A stretch of 64,000 bases of DNA from an uncultured Megasphaera sp. (GCA_900540735.1 UQHB01000001.1:1-64000); one strand, 5' to 3'. Shown: positions 35,842-44,457, numbered from the stretch's first letter. Notes: generated from the sequence alone by a model not told the origin. Program-made: numbers and translations.

Positions 35842-36046
35842 TGATATGCCTGACCTGGTTTTTACCCCCACACTCGCCTGCTGGAAGGTTCGCTCTTAGA
35901 TGGTCTGCATCCCCCACTACTACTTCTCTCGCTTTTTGCGGCAGGTCTTACGTCTAGGCCGCACTATGATCAGCACCGCTTTGGGTGCCTTACGTGGATC
36001 CCTTTGCCTGCGACTGGCTTGGACTTGCAACCACAGCGCATATCAG
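35812..36046 (-). ncRNA. Structured small RNA gene, about 235 nt, possibly 6S RNA
   Basis: No protein-coding frame is convincing here, yet it has every sign of an RNA gene: a near-consensus promoter right upstream, a predicted start near 36046 and a strong terminator at its end. The 5' end CTGATATGC (36046-36038) pairs perfectly with GCATATCAG (35849-35841) just before the terminator, closing the whole molecule. Inside, TGGTT can pair with AACCA next to that stem, GCACC with GGTGC, and TGCGGC with GCCGCA. A long closed rod of about 200 nt suits 6S RNA (ssrS), which binds RNA polymerase, but I cannot match the central bubble with certainty. I saw no signatures of SRP RNA, tmRNA or RNase P RNA. 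Confidence 0.7.
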
Positions 36047-36051
36047 TACAC

Positions 36052-36081
36052 ATTATACGCAAGGAATACTTATCCTGTCAA
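36052..36081 (-). promoter_or_regulatory. Strong promoter of the small RNA gene
   Basis: TTGACA (36081-36076), 18-nt spacer, TATAAT (36057-36052): both boxes are full consensus, the best promoter I noticed in the window. Confidence 0.85.
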
Positions 36082-36117
36082 CAAAAAAACGGCATTCTCT
36101 CTGAGAAATACCGTTTT
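36080..36117 (-). terminator. Terminator of the outer-membrane protein gene
   Basis: AACGGTATTTCTC/GAGAATGCCGTT with a 3-nt loop and seven T's, 8 nt after the stop at 36125. It overlaps the -35 of the small RNA promoter by two bases. Confidence 0.85.
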
Positions 36118-36124
36118 TGCATAC

Positions 36125-36706
36125 TTAGAACTTGTAGCCCATGCCGACTTGCCAGCCGTTGACACTGTCATCGTAGTTGTCCACATCAATATCACTGTCG
36201 CGATATTTAATGTGGGCATCCCATTCCGGTGTAATGTCGTAGCCTACACCGATTTCATAGGTATTGACGTCGTCACCGACACCGACAGACGCAAAGCCTT
36301 GCCACCGTTCCGCTAAAGGCAGCTGGCCTTTGAGGCCTACTTGATAGCCGTAGGATTTCGTGTGGTTGTACGTTTCTGTATTGACATAGGAACCACCGGC
36401 ATAAGCCGAGACGTACGGCGTTAAGCGATAATTACCGACCAGGTAATGTTCGTTAATGCGGTTGCCGTTGTTCCCTTTTGTCTTGTTATTAACGTACTGC
36501 AAATCTAAATTATCATTCAAGACATAAGTTACATCACCGCCTGTAAAGCGGCTGTCTGCACTGCGGCCCCCTTCTTCTTGGTCGAAGCCATAGTTAATGT
36601 TGGCCTTTAAGTCACCAGCTTGGGGATACTTAATCGGTGCTGCAAAGGCTACAGCACTGACACTCACCAAGGCAGTAACAGCCAAGGTTAAGCCAATTTT
36701 TTTCAT
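36125..36706 (-). CDS. Outer-membrane beta-barrel protein
   Basis: 193 residues. A classical signal peptide is cleaved near AVAFAA-PIKYP (residue 23). The mature part alternates polar and aromatic residues in eight or so short strands with Asn/Asp-rich turns, and ends in Phe (VGMGYKF), the BAM recognition pattern. This points to a small (about 8-strand) outer-membrane barrel, of the porin-like/OmpA-barrel type. There is no peptidoglycan-binding domain. Function unknown. It has its own strong promoter and terminator, so it is monocistronic. Confidence 0.85.
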   Translation of the reverse strand: MKKIGLTLAVTALVSVSAVAFAAPIKYPQAGDLKANINYGFDQEEGGRSADSRFTGGDVTYVLNDNLDLQYVNNKTKGNNGNRINEHYLVGNYRLTPYVSAYAGGSYVNTETYNHTKSYGYQVGLKGQLPLAERWQGFASVGVGDDVNTYEIGVGYDITPEWDAHIKYRDSDIDVDNYDDSVNGWQVGMGYKF

Positions 36707-36742
36707 AGGTCATACACCTCCATTAAAACACACTATGTGTAT

Positions 36743-36771
36743 ATTATACCGTATACGAGGAAAAAAGGCAA
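36743..36771 (-). promoter_or_regulatory. Promoter of the outer-membrane protein gene
   Basis: TTGCCT (36771-36766), 17-nt spacer, TATAAT (36748-36743). The -35 lies just past the stop of the heptosyltransferase gene. Confidence 0.75.
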
Positions 36772-36773
36772 AG

Positions 36774-37826
36774 TCAGTCCTTTTTCGTGCCATATTTATG
36801 CAGAATTTCTTCTGCTGCTTCGATGACATGGCCTTGAGAAATGACAGAAATACCTTCGTACTTTCCTTCTTTAATGATTTGCTTCATGCTCTTGCCGATT
36901 TCGTAGTGGTCTGTCGACTCGAGGACAATGGCTTTATCCGTATAGGGACCATAAAATTTCGGATTACTTGGGCCATAGAGGGCGACAATGGGCACGTGCT
37001 GGCTCACAGCAATATGCATAGGGCCGCTATCATTCGTAATAAAGAGAGAACAACGGCGAATGGCTGCAGTCAATTCACCAATAGAAAATTCACCAGTACC
37101 AATGATAGCTTTATGATGCATTGCCGTCGTCGCGTCACGGACCATTTCTTCATCCATAGTGCCGCCAAAGAAGACGGCTTTATAGCCTCGTGTCGAAAAA
37201 TAATCGGCTACAGCAGCAAAGCGTTTCGGCGGCCACCGTTTTTGCGGCACTGCACTGCCGATATTAAAGCCAATGAGTTTATCACTGGGGAGGACACCAT
37301 GAGCTGTATAGAACTTCGCTGCTCGTTCATCCCAAGCCGGGCATGTTTCAATCTGCAATCCTTCGTTACGGTAATCATTGATGCCGAGCTGGTCTAAGAC
37401 ATTGATGTACATGTCGGCTGCATGTACATGGATACGGTCGAGCTTCGTATACCGGTCCATAAAGGGACGGAACAAGAAATGGCTCATGCCGTCAAATTCT
37501 TTAGCATGAATGACCGTCGCTAGGAAGGATGTCCGTTCGTTAGGATGAAGATTAATCAGCAAATCATAGTGGTTGCGATGGAGTTCCCTGCCAATACGCC
37601 AAAGCGCGCCAATAGAGTTGTCTTTCCCTTTTTTGTCGACCGTTACGAGATGGTCAATATTGGGGTTATAGCGCACGACATCAGCTACTTTTTCATCGAC
37701 TACAAGCGTAATCTCCGAGCCTAAGGCATGGCGGCGCAAGACTTGTAAAAACGGCGTAATCAAGACTAAATCGCCAAGGTGCATGAGATACGTGACAATA
37801 ATTTTTTTTTGCCGTAAATTAATCAT
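36774..37826 (-). CDS. Glycosyltransferase family 9 (ADP-heptose:LPS heptosyltransferase)
   Basis: 350 residues, GT-B fold. The N-terminal domain starts IIVTYLMHLGDLVLITPFL, the GT9 opening with the conserved GD. The C-terminal domain has FITNDSGPMHIAV and IVALYGPSNPKFYGP, the donor-binding region shared with WaaC/WaaF/WaaQ. It probably adds a heptose to the inner core of LPS. Its start overlaps the preceding heptosyltransferase by 8 nt. Last gene of the nrdR-hldE-hldD-gmhB-waaC-like operon. Which heptose position it fills cannot be told. Confidence 0.88.
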   Translation of the reverse strand: MINLRQKKIIVTYLMHLGDLVLITPFLQVLRRHALGSEITLVVDEKVADVVRYNPNIDHLVTVDKKGKDNSIGALWRIGRELHRNHYDLLINLHPNERTSFLATVIHAKEFDGMSHFLFRPFMDRYTKLDRIHVHAADMYINVLDQLGINDYRNEGLQIETCPAWDERAAKFYTAHGVLPSDKLIGFNIGSAVPQKRWPPKRFAAVADYFSTRGYKAVFFGGTMDEEMVRDATTAMHHKAIIGTGEFSIGELTAAIRRCSLFITNDSGPMHIAVSQHVPIVALYGPSNPKFYGPYTDKAIVLESTDHYEIGKSMKQIIKEGKYEGISVISQGHVIEAAEEILHKYGTKKD

Positions 37827-38853
37827 GTCGTACCTCCTGGATAATGTGTTGATACGTCTGCCAAACCGTATCGACTGTCAGTTGTTTCATACATTCCGGG
37901 TCATCTACTAAAGGATGTTCCGGTGTAGCTTTTGCCGTTGGCGACGTAAGGATATGAATATACGTACTCTGAGGGCCACCGTACGGGCCTGTACGAGCCG
38001 GACTGGTCGGTCCAAAGAGGGCCATTAATTCTTTTTTTAAGGCATTGGCAATATGGAGCGGCCCCGTATCGGCACTAATATAGACAGTTGCCATGGCAAT
38101 AGCTGCCATCAATTCTTTGAGCGTCGTCTTCCCTGTATAGTCATAGACGAGCTGTGAAGACCCGCCGTCTGTAACAGCCTTCCCTTTCGGTACATCATCA
38201 CCGCTGCCGAGCAAGACAACAGGCATACCAGTGGCGACAATCCGAGTAATGAGCTGCTGCCAGTACGGTATAGGCCATTCTTTGACATCCCAACGCGCAC
38301 CAGGAACAATCGCTATATACGAGCCAGTCAAGCCGTCTGCAGCAAAGCGTTTGGTCAGTGTTTCTTTTTCAGCTGCAATAGAAGGCAAGGGAAATTCAAC
38401 CCCAGCAACAGTGCCGTCAAGGACGCGAACTGTATCTAAATACCGTTCAATGACGTGGTCTTGTTTATGCGGTCCTACGAGGCCTTTGCTGACTAAGAAA
38501 CTGCCTTCACGCATTTCCCAATAGCCATAATGCTTTTTGGCACCACTCAAGAGAGCGACAATGGCACTTTTCGCGAGCCCTTGCAAATCTAAGCACATAT
38601 CGAAATGATAGGCATGCAAGGTGCGGCGCAACTCGCACCAATAAGACGGAGATTTTAGCCGCTTTTTGTCAATCAAAACTACGTCATCAATATAAGGCTT
38701 ACCTGGCAGGACGGTTGCAAACTGTGGATGAACGGCCCAAATGATACGGGCATGCGGGCAATTTTGCCGCAACGCATAGAGCGTTGGCAAGGCATGGATA
38801 ACATCGCCTAGAGAACTCATTTTAATGATGAGGATGTTCTTATACGCCTCCAT
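37819..38853 (-). CDS. waaC: ADP-heptose:LPS heptosyltransferase (GT9, WaaC-like)
   Basis: 344 residues. The opening ILIIKMSSLGDVIHALPTLY is the heptosyltransferase I signature. Later DLQGLAKSA, the donor site region YISADTGPLHIANAL and ALFGPTSPARTGPYGG match the family. WaaC adds the first L,D-heptose onto Kdo of lipid A. I chose ATG 38853 because AAAGGA lies 6 nt before it; the frame opens further upstream (38940), but that would run deep into gmhB. Confidence 0.85.
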   Translation of the reverse strand: MEAYKNILIIKMSSLGDVIHALPTLYALRQNCPHARIIWAVHPQFATVLPGKPYIDDVVLIDKKRLKSPSYWCELRRTLHAYHFDMCLDLQGLAKSAIVALLSGAKKHYGYWEMREGSFLVSKGLVGPHKQDHVIERYLDTVRVLDGTVAGVEFPLPSIAAEKETLTKRFAADGLTGSYIAIVPGARWDVKEWPIPYWQQLITRIVATGMPVVLLGSGDDVPKGKAVTDGGSSQLVYDYTGKTTLKELMAAIAMATVYISADTGPLHIANALKKELMALFGPTSPARTGPYGGPQSTYIHILTSPTAKATPEHPLVDDPECMKQLTVDTVWQTYQHIIQEVRHD

Positions 38854-39361
38854 GACCGTTCCTTTCTGCGAGAATTTCATCGACAAAATCCGCAAAATTC
38901 CCACCTGTAAATAAGTAGCCCTGTACACCAGCCTTTTCACCGCAGTCTATATCCCGTTGTTTGTCGCCAATAAGAAAGGACTGCGTAGTGTCAATATCAT
39001 ACTCCTTCATAGCCGCTAAGACCATACCGGGCTTGGGTTTACGCCAATCGCTATCAAGGTCGTACGGCTTGACAGTCGCACCGGGCAAGAACGGACAATA
39101 GTAGCACGCCGTAATAGGCGCACCATGTGCAGTTGCTTCGTCGCACATCCAATCATGGAGATGCTGTACGTCCTCTTCCGTGTAATAGCCGCGACCTACA
39201 CCGCTCTGATTCGTCACGACAATAAGCAAATACCCTGCATCATGGAGGCGTTTCAAGCCGTCTAAGACACCGGGAATCCATTCAAAATCATCGACTTTAT
39301 ACAGGTATCCTTTGTCCACATTGAGCGTGCCGTCGCGGTCCAAAAAGACAGCTTTATTCAT
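38840..39361 (-). CDS. gmhB: D-glycero-beta-D-manno-heptose 1,7-bisphosphate 7-phosphatase
   Basis: 173 residues, HAD superfamily. The nucleophile motif is VFLDRDGTLN (D8, D10). Motif II region is LIVVTNQSGVGRGYY. Zinc-binding residues lie in CYYCPFLPG and the following C/H region, typical of GmhB and histidinol phosphatases. Motif IV is FLIGDKQRDID. It dephosphorylates heptose 1,7-bisphosphate between the two HldE steps. It overlaps hldD by 8 nt and waaC by 14 nt. Confidence 0.94.
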   Translation of the reverse strand: MNKAVFLDRDGTLNVDKGYLYKVDDFEWIPGVLDGLKRLHDAGYLLIVVTNQSGVGRGYYTEEDVQHLHDWMCDEATAHGAPITACYYCPFLPGATVKPYDLDSDWRKPKPGMVLAAMKEYDIDTTQSFLIGDKQRDIDCGEKAGVQGYLFTGGNFADFVDEILAERNGHGGV

Positions 39362-40319
39362 AGTATCCGCCACTCTTATCGAGGATGGAGCAATATTCTT
39401 TGACTGCTTCTGGTAAGAGTGTAAAGCCCCGGTCATACCCGGCTTGCATCAGTTTGGTCGTATCTGCCTGCGTATAGCTCTGGTATTTCCCTTTAAGGAT
39501 TTCCGGGAACGGTACGTATTCAATATGGCCTTTGCCGCAGTAGTCAATGACACCTTGGACAAATTCGTTGAACGAATGGCCTTCGCCAGTACCGCAGTTG
39601 TAAATGCCCGATAATTCCTGATGTTCCCAGAAATAGAAAATGACGTTGACTACGTCTTTCACGTAAATGAAGTCCCGGATTTGCCCGCCATTTTCGTAGC
39701 CTGCTGTCCCTTCAAAGAGCGTAATTTTTCCCGTTTTCTGGAGTTCGTTATATTTCTGGTAGATTAAGGATGCCATTTTGTCTTTGTGGTTTTCTTGAGG
39801 CCCAAAGACATTGAAATAACGGAAGCCAACAATTTGGCTCTTAGCAATCGGGAAAATACGGCGCACAAAACGGTCGAACTGTAATTTCGAGTACGCATAG
39901 GGATTGAGGGCTTGTTCGCAAGACGGGTCTTCACGGAAACCATTTTTACCGCTGCCGTACGTCGAAGCAGACGATGCATAGAGGAACGGAATTTTCCGGT
40001 CTGTGCAATAACGCAAGAGATTTTTCGAGCCTTCGTAGTTATTTTTCATCATGTAGCGGCCGTCGTAATTCATCGTATCCGAGCAAGCCCCTTCATGGAA
40101 GACTACATCAATATAGCCATAGTCAAAGGAATCATCAGCCATGGCGTCATCAAAGTCTTCATAATCGATGTAATCATAGAAATCAAGGCCTTGTAAATTG
40201 CGGCATTTACGGCCATCTGTTAAATCGTCGACGATAAGAATATCGTTAATGCCTCGTTCATTCAAGGCTTTGACAATGTTACTGCCAATAAAACCGGCAC
40301 CACCTGTTACAATTTTCAT
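39354..40319 (-). CDS. hldD: ADP-L-glycero-D-manno-heptose 6-epimerase
   Basis: 321 residues, extended short-chain dehydrogenase fold. NADP site TGGAGFIGSN (residues 5-14), catalytic YAYSK, and the substrate-binding FGPQENHKDKMASL of the RfaD family. It converts ADP-D,D-heptose to ADP-L,D-heptose, the donor for the heptosyltransferases. The start overlaps the hldE stop (ATGA). Confidence 0.97.
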   Translation of the reverse strand: MKIVTGGAGFIGSNIVKALNERGINDILIVDDLTDGRKCRNLQGLDFYDYIDYEDFDDAMADDSFDYGYIDVVFHEGACSDTMNYDGRYMMKNNYEGSKNLLRYCTDRKIPFLYASSASTYGSGKNGFREDPSCEQALNPYAYSKLQFDRFVRRIFPIAKSQIVGFRYFNVFGPQENHKDKMASLIYQKYNELQKTGKITLFEGTAGYENGGQIRDFIYVKDVVNVIFYFWEHQELSGIYNCGTGEGHSFNEFVQGVIDYCGKGHIEYVPFPEILKGKYQSYTQADTTKLMQAGYDRGFTLLPEAVKEYCSILDKSGGYYE

Positions 40320-41797
40320 AGTTTCCCCTTCTTTACTAATGTTGCAATTTTATCAATAATACCAGTCGTCGAATAGCCTTCTTCAAAAGAAATGATTTCG
40401 ACGCGCTTTACAAATTCTTTGCCAATGACTTCGTCGGGCTTGTAGTCGCCGCCTTTGACGAGAATATCCGGCCGCAAGACAGCAAGCAATTCTTTCGGCG
40501 TATCTTCCGTAAAGATAACGACTTCATCCACACAGCCTAATGCCGAGAGCAAGACAGCTCTATCTTCTTCGTGGACAATAGGTCGCGTTTCGCCTTTTAA
40601 ACGCCGTACAGACGCATCGGAATTGAGGCCAATGACGAGATGCTGCCCGAGCATAGCCGCTTGCTGTAAATATAAGACGTGGCCGCGGTGCAAAATATCG
40701 AAGCAGCCGTTCGTAAAGACGACAGTATCACCGTTTTTCTGCCACTGTCTGATTTTTTTTGCCGTATCTTCCCACGTCAGTGGTTTGTATGGAGCCCAAC
40801 GTGCAGGCTGCCATTCACTCCAGACTTTCAATAATTCACTGCGGTGAATGGGATACGTCCCGACTTTAGTGACGACAATACCAGCCGCTTCGTTGGCAAT
40901 TTGCAGACTCGTACGGATAGATAATTTTCCGGCAATAGCGGCCAAGAACGACGCAGCTACTGTATCTCCAGCACCGGAAACATCAAAGACTTCCCGGGCT
41001 ACAGCCGGATTATTCCAGACCTTGCCATCGTTGCCGATGACCGTAATTCCCTTTTCGGAGCGCGTCACCATGAGGTGGGCAAAGTCATACTGCGTGTGCA
41101 AGACCTTGGCTGCTGCCACGACGGCATCGCCTTCGTTCGGAATGGCCCGGCCTACGCAATCGCTTAATTCTTTCATATTAGGTGTCACAAAGTCAGCACC
41201 ATTGTACTTCGTCCAGTCACTGCCCTTCGGGTCGACTAAGACCGGTATGCCTGATTCTTTGGCCGCATGAATGACGGCCCGTGCGGCATCCTCTGTGAGT
41301 GCGCCTTTTTTATAATCGGACAAAATAATGCCGTCTAAGCCCTGAGCAATGCATGCTTGGAGCCACGTGACGAGCTGAGCCGTTTCGTCTTCACGGAGGG
41401 GCGTAATTTCTTCAAAATCGAGCCGTACCATTTGTTGGCGCGCACCGAGGACGCGCATTTTCGTCGTCGTCGCATGCCCGTTGCGTACAATGAGGCCTGT
41501 ATGGTCAATATGGGCATCGTCTAATAAGTTACGCAATAACCTGCCGTTATCATCGTCACCAATGAGGCCGGAAATGAAGACATGGCAGTCTAAATTAGCT
41601 AAATTAGCAGCCACATTGGCAGCACCGCCAAGGACAGACGAAATGTGGTTTACCTTATTGACCGGCACCGGTGCTTCCGGCGAAATCCGTTCGACTTTGC
41701 CAAAGACATAGCGGTCGACCATCATATCGCCAATGACGGCAATGCGCAGCTTGGGCAGGACATCATTTAAAAAGTGGTCAATGTAATGATCTGTCAT
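40316..41797 (-). CDS. hldE: Bifunctional heptose 7-phosphate kinase / heptose 1-phosphate adenylyltransferase
   Basis: 493 residues in two domains. Residues 1-330 are a PfkB/ribokinase kinase with VLGGAANVAANLANL and the ATP/catalytic motif DVSGAGDTVAASFLA. Residues 355-493 are a nucleotidyltransferase with FTNGCFDILHRGHVLYL (HxGH) and the later YSTTGIIDKI. It phosphorylates D,D-heptose 7-phosphate and later adenylates heptose 1-phosphate. GmhA, which makes the substrate, is not in the window. It lies 7 nt after nrdR. Confidence 0.97.
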   Translation of the reverse strand: MTDHYIDHFLNDVLPKLRIAVIGDMMVDRYVFGKVERISPEAPVPVNKVNHISSVLGGAANVAANLANLDCHVFISGLIGDDDNGRLLRNLLDDAHIDHTGLIVRNGHATTTKMRVLGARQQMVRLDFEEITPLREDETAQLVTWLQACIAQGLDGIILSDYKKGALTEDAARAVIHAAKESGIPVLVDPKGSDWTKYNGADFVTPNMKELSDCVGRAIPNEGDAVVAAAKVLHTQYDFAHLMVTRSEKGITVIGNDGKVWNNPAVAREVFDVSGAGDTVAASFLAAIAGKLSIRTSLQIANEAAGIVVTKVGTYPIHRSELLKVWSEWQPARWAPYKPLTWEDTAKKIRQWQKNGDTVVFTNGCFDILHRGHVLYLQQAAMLGQHLVIGLNSDASVRRLKGETRPIVHEEDRAVLLSALGCVDEVVIFTEDTPKELLAVLRPDILVKGGDYKPDEVIGKEFVKRVEIISFEEGYSTTGIIDKIATLVKKGKL

Positions 41798-41804
41798 AGA
41801 AAGG

Positions 41805-42284
41805 TTATTCTCCCATCTTTTTCTGTTGTTCCTTATGGCCCATTAGGTACTTTAATTCAGCCATAAAACTGTCTAAATCGGCAAACTGGCGATAGACGGA
41901 CGCAAAGCGGATGTACGCCACTTCATCGACATCGCGCAATTCATCTAAGACGAGTTCGCCAATCCGTTCACTCAACACTTCAGGCAATAAGGTATTACGG
42001 ATTTTCCGTTCTACATTTTCGACCATGTCATCGAGCTGATGGCGCGTGACCATCCGTTTATTGCACGCTCGGAGCAGGCCGTTTAAGATTTTATTACGAT
42101 CAAACAATTCCCGGCTTCCATCGCGCTTGACAACGACAAGAGGCACTTCTTCTACCATTTCGTACGTCGTAAAGCGGCGGCCGCAATGCTGGCATTCCCG
42201 GCGGCGGCGAATGGCTTTGCCGTCGTCTGTGGCCCGCGAATCTGTGACCTTCGTGTCCGGGCTTTTACAAAAGGGACATCTCAT
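41805..42284 (-). CDS. nrdR: Transcriptional repressor NrdR
   Basis: 159 residues. Zinc ribbon with C3, C6, C31 and C34 (MRCPFCKS, CQHCGRRF), then an ATP-cone domain (LVVVKRDGSRELFDRNKILNG). It represses ribonucleotide reductase genes by sensing dATP/ATP. AGGAGG lies 8 nt before ATG 42284. No ribonucleotide reductase gene is nearby, and it heads the ADP-heptose operon, an arrangement I would not predict from function. Confidence 0.96.
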   Translation of the reverse strand: MRCPFCKSPDTKVTDSRATDDGKAIRRRRECQHCGRRFTTYEMVEEVPLVVVKRDGSRELFDRNKILNGLLRACNKRMVTRHQLDDMVENVERKIRNTLLPEVLSERIGELVLDELRDVDEVAYIRFASVYRQFADLDSFMAELKYLMGHKEQQKKMGE

Positions 42285-42325
42285 GAACCGTTCCTCCTCT
42301 GGAAGTCTTCGTAAGGAATTCCTTT

Positions 42326-42358
42326 AAAAAAAAGCGGGTCCTTGGGAGGATCCGCTTT
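42326..42358 (-). terminator. Terminator of ftsZ
   Basis: AAGCGGATCC/GGACCCGCTT hairpin (one mismatch) followed by eight T's on the minus strand, 12 nt after the ftsZ stop. Confidence 0.9.
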
Positions 42359-42369
42359 ATATGTGTTAC

Positions 42370-43401
42370 TTATCTCATCCAAGTCGGGATTTCTACACCG
42401 CTTGTATCTTTCGTATCCGTAGCTGCTTTCGTGCTGCCGCTCTGGCCAAAGGCCGGGATCGAAGACGGTTCTTTGCCAAAACCTGTAGCCACAACAGTAA
42501 TGCGGATAGAATCTTCCATATCCGGGTCAATAACAGAACCGAAGATGATGTTTGCATCAGGGTCAACAGCTTCTGCTACTTTTTCAGCAGCTTCGTTGAT
42601 TTCGTACAAGCTAATATCCGGGCCGCCTGTTACGTTGAGCAAAATGCTCTGTGCGCCGTCAATGCTCGTTTCGAGGAGCGGGCTGTGGATAGCCTGTTCC
42701 ACAGCGTCTGTAGCGCGGCTTTCGCCGGAACCTGTACCGATGCCCATGATAGCTTCGCCTTGGTCAGACATGATCGTTTTAACGTCTGCAAAATCAAGGT
42801 TGATTAAGCCAGTCGTCGTAATCAAGTCGGAAATGCCTTGTACGCCCTGACGGAGTACGTCATCGGCAACGACGAATGCATCTTTGAGCGGTGTCTTTTT
42901 GTCGATGATTTGGAGCAATTTATCGTTCGGAATCGTAATGATTGTATCGACTTTTTCTTTTAAGTATGCTGCACCTTTTTCAGCCTGTTCTTTACGGCGT
43001 TTGCCTTCAAAAGCAAAGGGTTTCGTCACAACAGCAACAGTCAATGCGCCGAGTTCTTTCGCACATTCTGCAACGACCGGAGCCGCACCTGTACCTGTAC
43101 CGCCGCCCATACCGGCTGTAACGAAGACCATGTCTGCGCCTTGGAGAGCTTTAATGATTTCTTCTTTGCTTTCAAGAGCTGCTTGTTCCCCAATGGAAGG
43201 GTTCGCACCAGCACCGAGGCCGCGTGTCAATTTTTCGCCAATCTGAATTTTAGCGTCTGCTTTGGAAACTTCTAATACTTGGTCTTCTGTATTGATGGAA
43301 ATAAACTGTACCCCTTGGAGACCGCTTTCTATCATACGGTTGACAGCATTGTTACCGCCACCACCGACACCAATTACTTTTATATTCGCATTTTCTGCCA
43401 T
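42370..43401 (-). CDS. ftsZ: Cell division protein FtsZ
   Basis: 343 residues. GTP-binding VGGGGNNAVNRM near the start, the tubulin signature GMGGGTGTGAAP, and the T7 loop NLDFADVKTIM. It polymerises into the Z ring. The C-terminal linker is short: about 25 residues separate the globular domain from the conserved tail EIPTWMR, which binds FtsA/SepF-type anchors. ATG at 43401 is chosen (AAGGAGG 9 nt before); ATG 43407 is only 3 nt from that site. It has its own promoter and terminator, so it is uncoupled from the mur genes. Confidence 0.98.
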   Translation of the reverse strand: MAENANIKVIGVGGGGNNAVNRMIESGLQGVQFISINTEDQVLEVSKADAKIQIGEKLTRGLGAGANPSIGEQAALESKEEIIKALQGADMVFVTAGMGGGTGTGAAPVVAECAKELGALTVAVVTKPFAFEGKRRKEQAEKGAAYLKEKVDTIITIPNDKLLQIIDKKTPLKDAFVVADDVLRQGVQGISDLITTTGLINLDFADVKTIMSDQGEAIMGIGTGSGESRATDAVEQAIHSPLLETSIDGAQSILLNVTGGPDISLYEINEAAEKVAEAVDPDANIIFGSVIDPDMEDSIRITVVATGFGKEPSSIPAFGQSGSTKAATDTKDTSGVEIPTWMR

Positions 43402-43457
43402 ATCCATGTTCCTCCTTAGAAATCGTTAACACTTGTGTGCACATAGGATTCTATCTT

Positions 43458-43486
43458 ATTTTACACTATCTTCTAAAAATTATCCA
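43458..43486 (-). promoter_or_regulatory. Probable ftsZ promoter
   Basis: TGGATA (43486-43481), 17-nt spacer, TAAAAT (43463-43458). The -35 box is weak. Confidence 0.5.
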
Positions 43487-43511
43487 CTCATTTTTGAAAA
43501 TCTTTACAGCC

Positions 43512-43540
43512 ACGACAAAGAGGCTGCCACACGGCAACCT
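43512..43540 (-). terminator. Terminator after ftsQ
   Basis: AGGTTGCC-GTGT-GGCAGCCT followed by CTTTGTC, 9 nt after the ftsQ stop. It separates the mur operon from ftsZ. Confidence 0.7.
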
Positions 43541-43548
43541 ATATTTGT

Positions 43549-44457
43549 CTATTTTTCTTTTACCAGCGGTGCCCGCACATTTGTATCAATATACTGCACG
43601 TCGAGCTGACGGTCTTTGATCTGAGCTAATAATTCAGCCGTAATCGCTGCCCGTTCTGCTGCATCATCGCCTGCACCTAAATGAATCGGCAAAGAATCGG
43701 TCGTATAAGCAATGAGGTTATCCTTGTTGCCTACATTAATTTCTGCAATTAGCGGTGCCACATCCGGCGATAACTGCTGTAAATATTTAAGCGATGCATG
43801 AATAGCCAGGTCATTGAGCTGTTCCCCTAAGAGCAGCGTATCGACGCGCTTGCCCGTTAAAATCGGCACAGACACGCCTTTGATTTGCGGCTGTATATCC
43901 ATGACTTTGCCCGTATTATCGACATAGGCAAAACCGTACATCGTCGCAATAACGACAGCAGGCTTCCGTTCGACAATGCGAATGTGAATGGTTGCCGGGA
44001 ACTGCCGCGTCACGGTGACACTGGCAACGCGCAAATCTTCAGATAAGCGGTGCTGTATTTCATCTGGCGATAGCTGGACGACATTGACGTAACTATAAAC
44101 GCCGCTCGAATGGTACACGTCGTCAGCCGTCATATTTTCTGTCCCATCGACAACGAGATTGCCAAAGGAAATCGGTGCCAGCCGCAAGACCAGCCACGCT
44201 GCAAAGACAGCCAAGACGACGAAAATAGCACCTAAGCGGCGACGGCGACGACGCAGTTGTTGCTGTCGTTTGGGATTGATACGCCGCCGTTTATGCCGCA
44301 CGACGCGGCGCGGTGTGCTTGGCTCTTCTGCCTGTTCTTGCGGTATATCTCCTTGAGGCGGAAAAGTGTCGCCTAAGGGGTCGTGTTCCAAATGGGGCGG
44401 CACGAATACGTCCCGTGCGCCATGGCTTTCCCACTGGTTTATATGGTCTCTCTTCAT
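43549..44457 (-). CDS. ftsQ: Cell division protein FtsQ/DivIB
   Basis: 302 residues: a long, very basic cytoplasmic N-terminus (HKRRRINPKRQQQLRRRRRR), one membrane segment (about residues 73-92), a POTRA domain (ISFGNLVVDGTENMTADDVY onward) and the FtsQ beta domain with FPATIHIRIVERKPA. It links FtsL partners in the divisome. Preceded by ddl at 18 nt. Confidence 0.93.
   Translation of the reverse strand: MKRDHINQWESHGARDVFVPPHLEHDPLGDTFPPQGDIPQEQAEEPSTPRRVVRHKRRRINPKRQQQLRRRRRRLGAIFVVLAVFAAWLVLRLAPISFGNLVVDGTENMTADDVYHSSGVYSYVNVVQLSPDEIQHRLSEDLRVASVTVTRQFPATIHIRIVERKPAVVIATMYGFAYVDNTGKVMDIQPQIKGVSVPILTGKRVDTLLLGEQLNDLAIHASLKYLQQLSPDVAPLIAEINVGNKDNLIAYTTDSLPIHLGAGDDAAERAAITAELLAQIKDRQLDVQYIDTNVRAPLVKEK

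Noticed and set aside
35812..36046. SRP RNA, tmRNA or RNase P RNA as identity of the small RNA
   Set aside because: An ACCAGGTCAGG string recalls the SRP hairpin, but the required GGAAG/AGCA loops are missing. No tmRNA or RNase P core motifs were seen.
36597..37397. Plus-strand frame of about 266 codons opposite the outer-membrane protein and the heptosyltransferase
   Set aside because: It crosses a gene boundary, a promoter and a real conserved gene on the other strand.
37819..38940. Longer version of the WaaC-like gene starting at 38940
   Set aside because: The extra N-terminus would lie inside gmhB, lacks a ribosome site and has no likeness to the family, whereas ATG 38853 has a good one.
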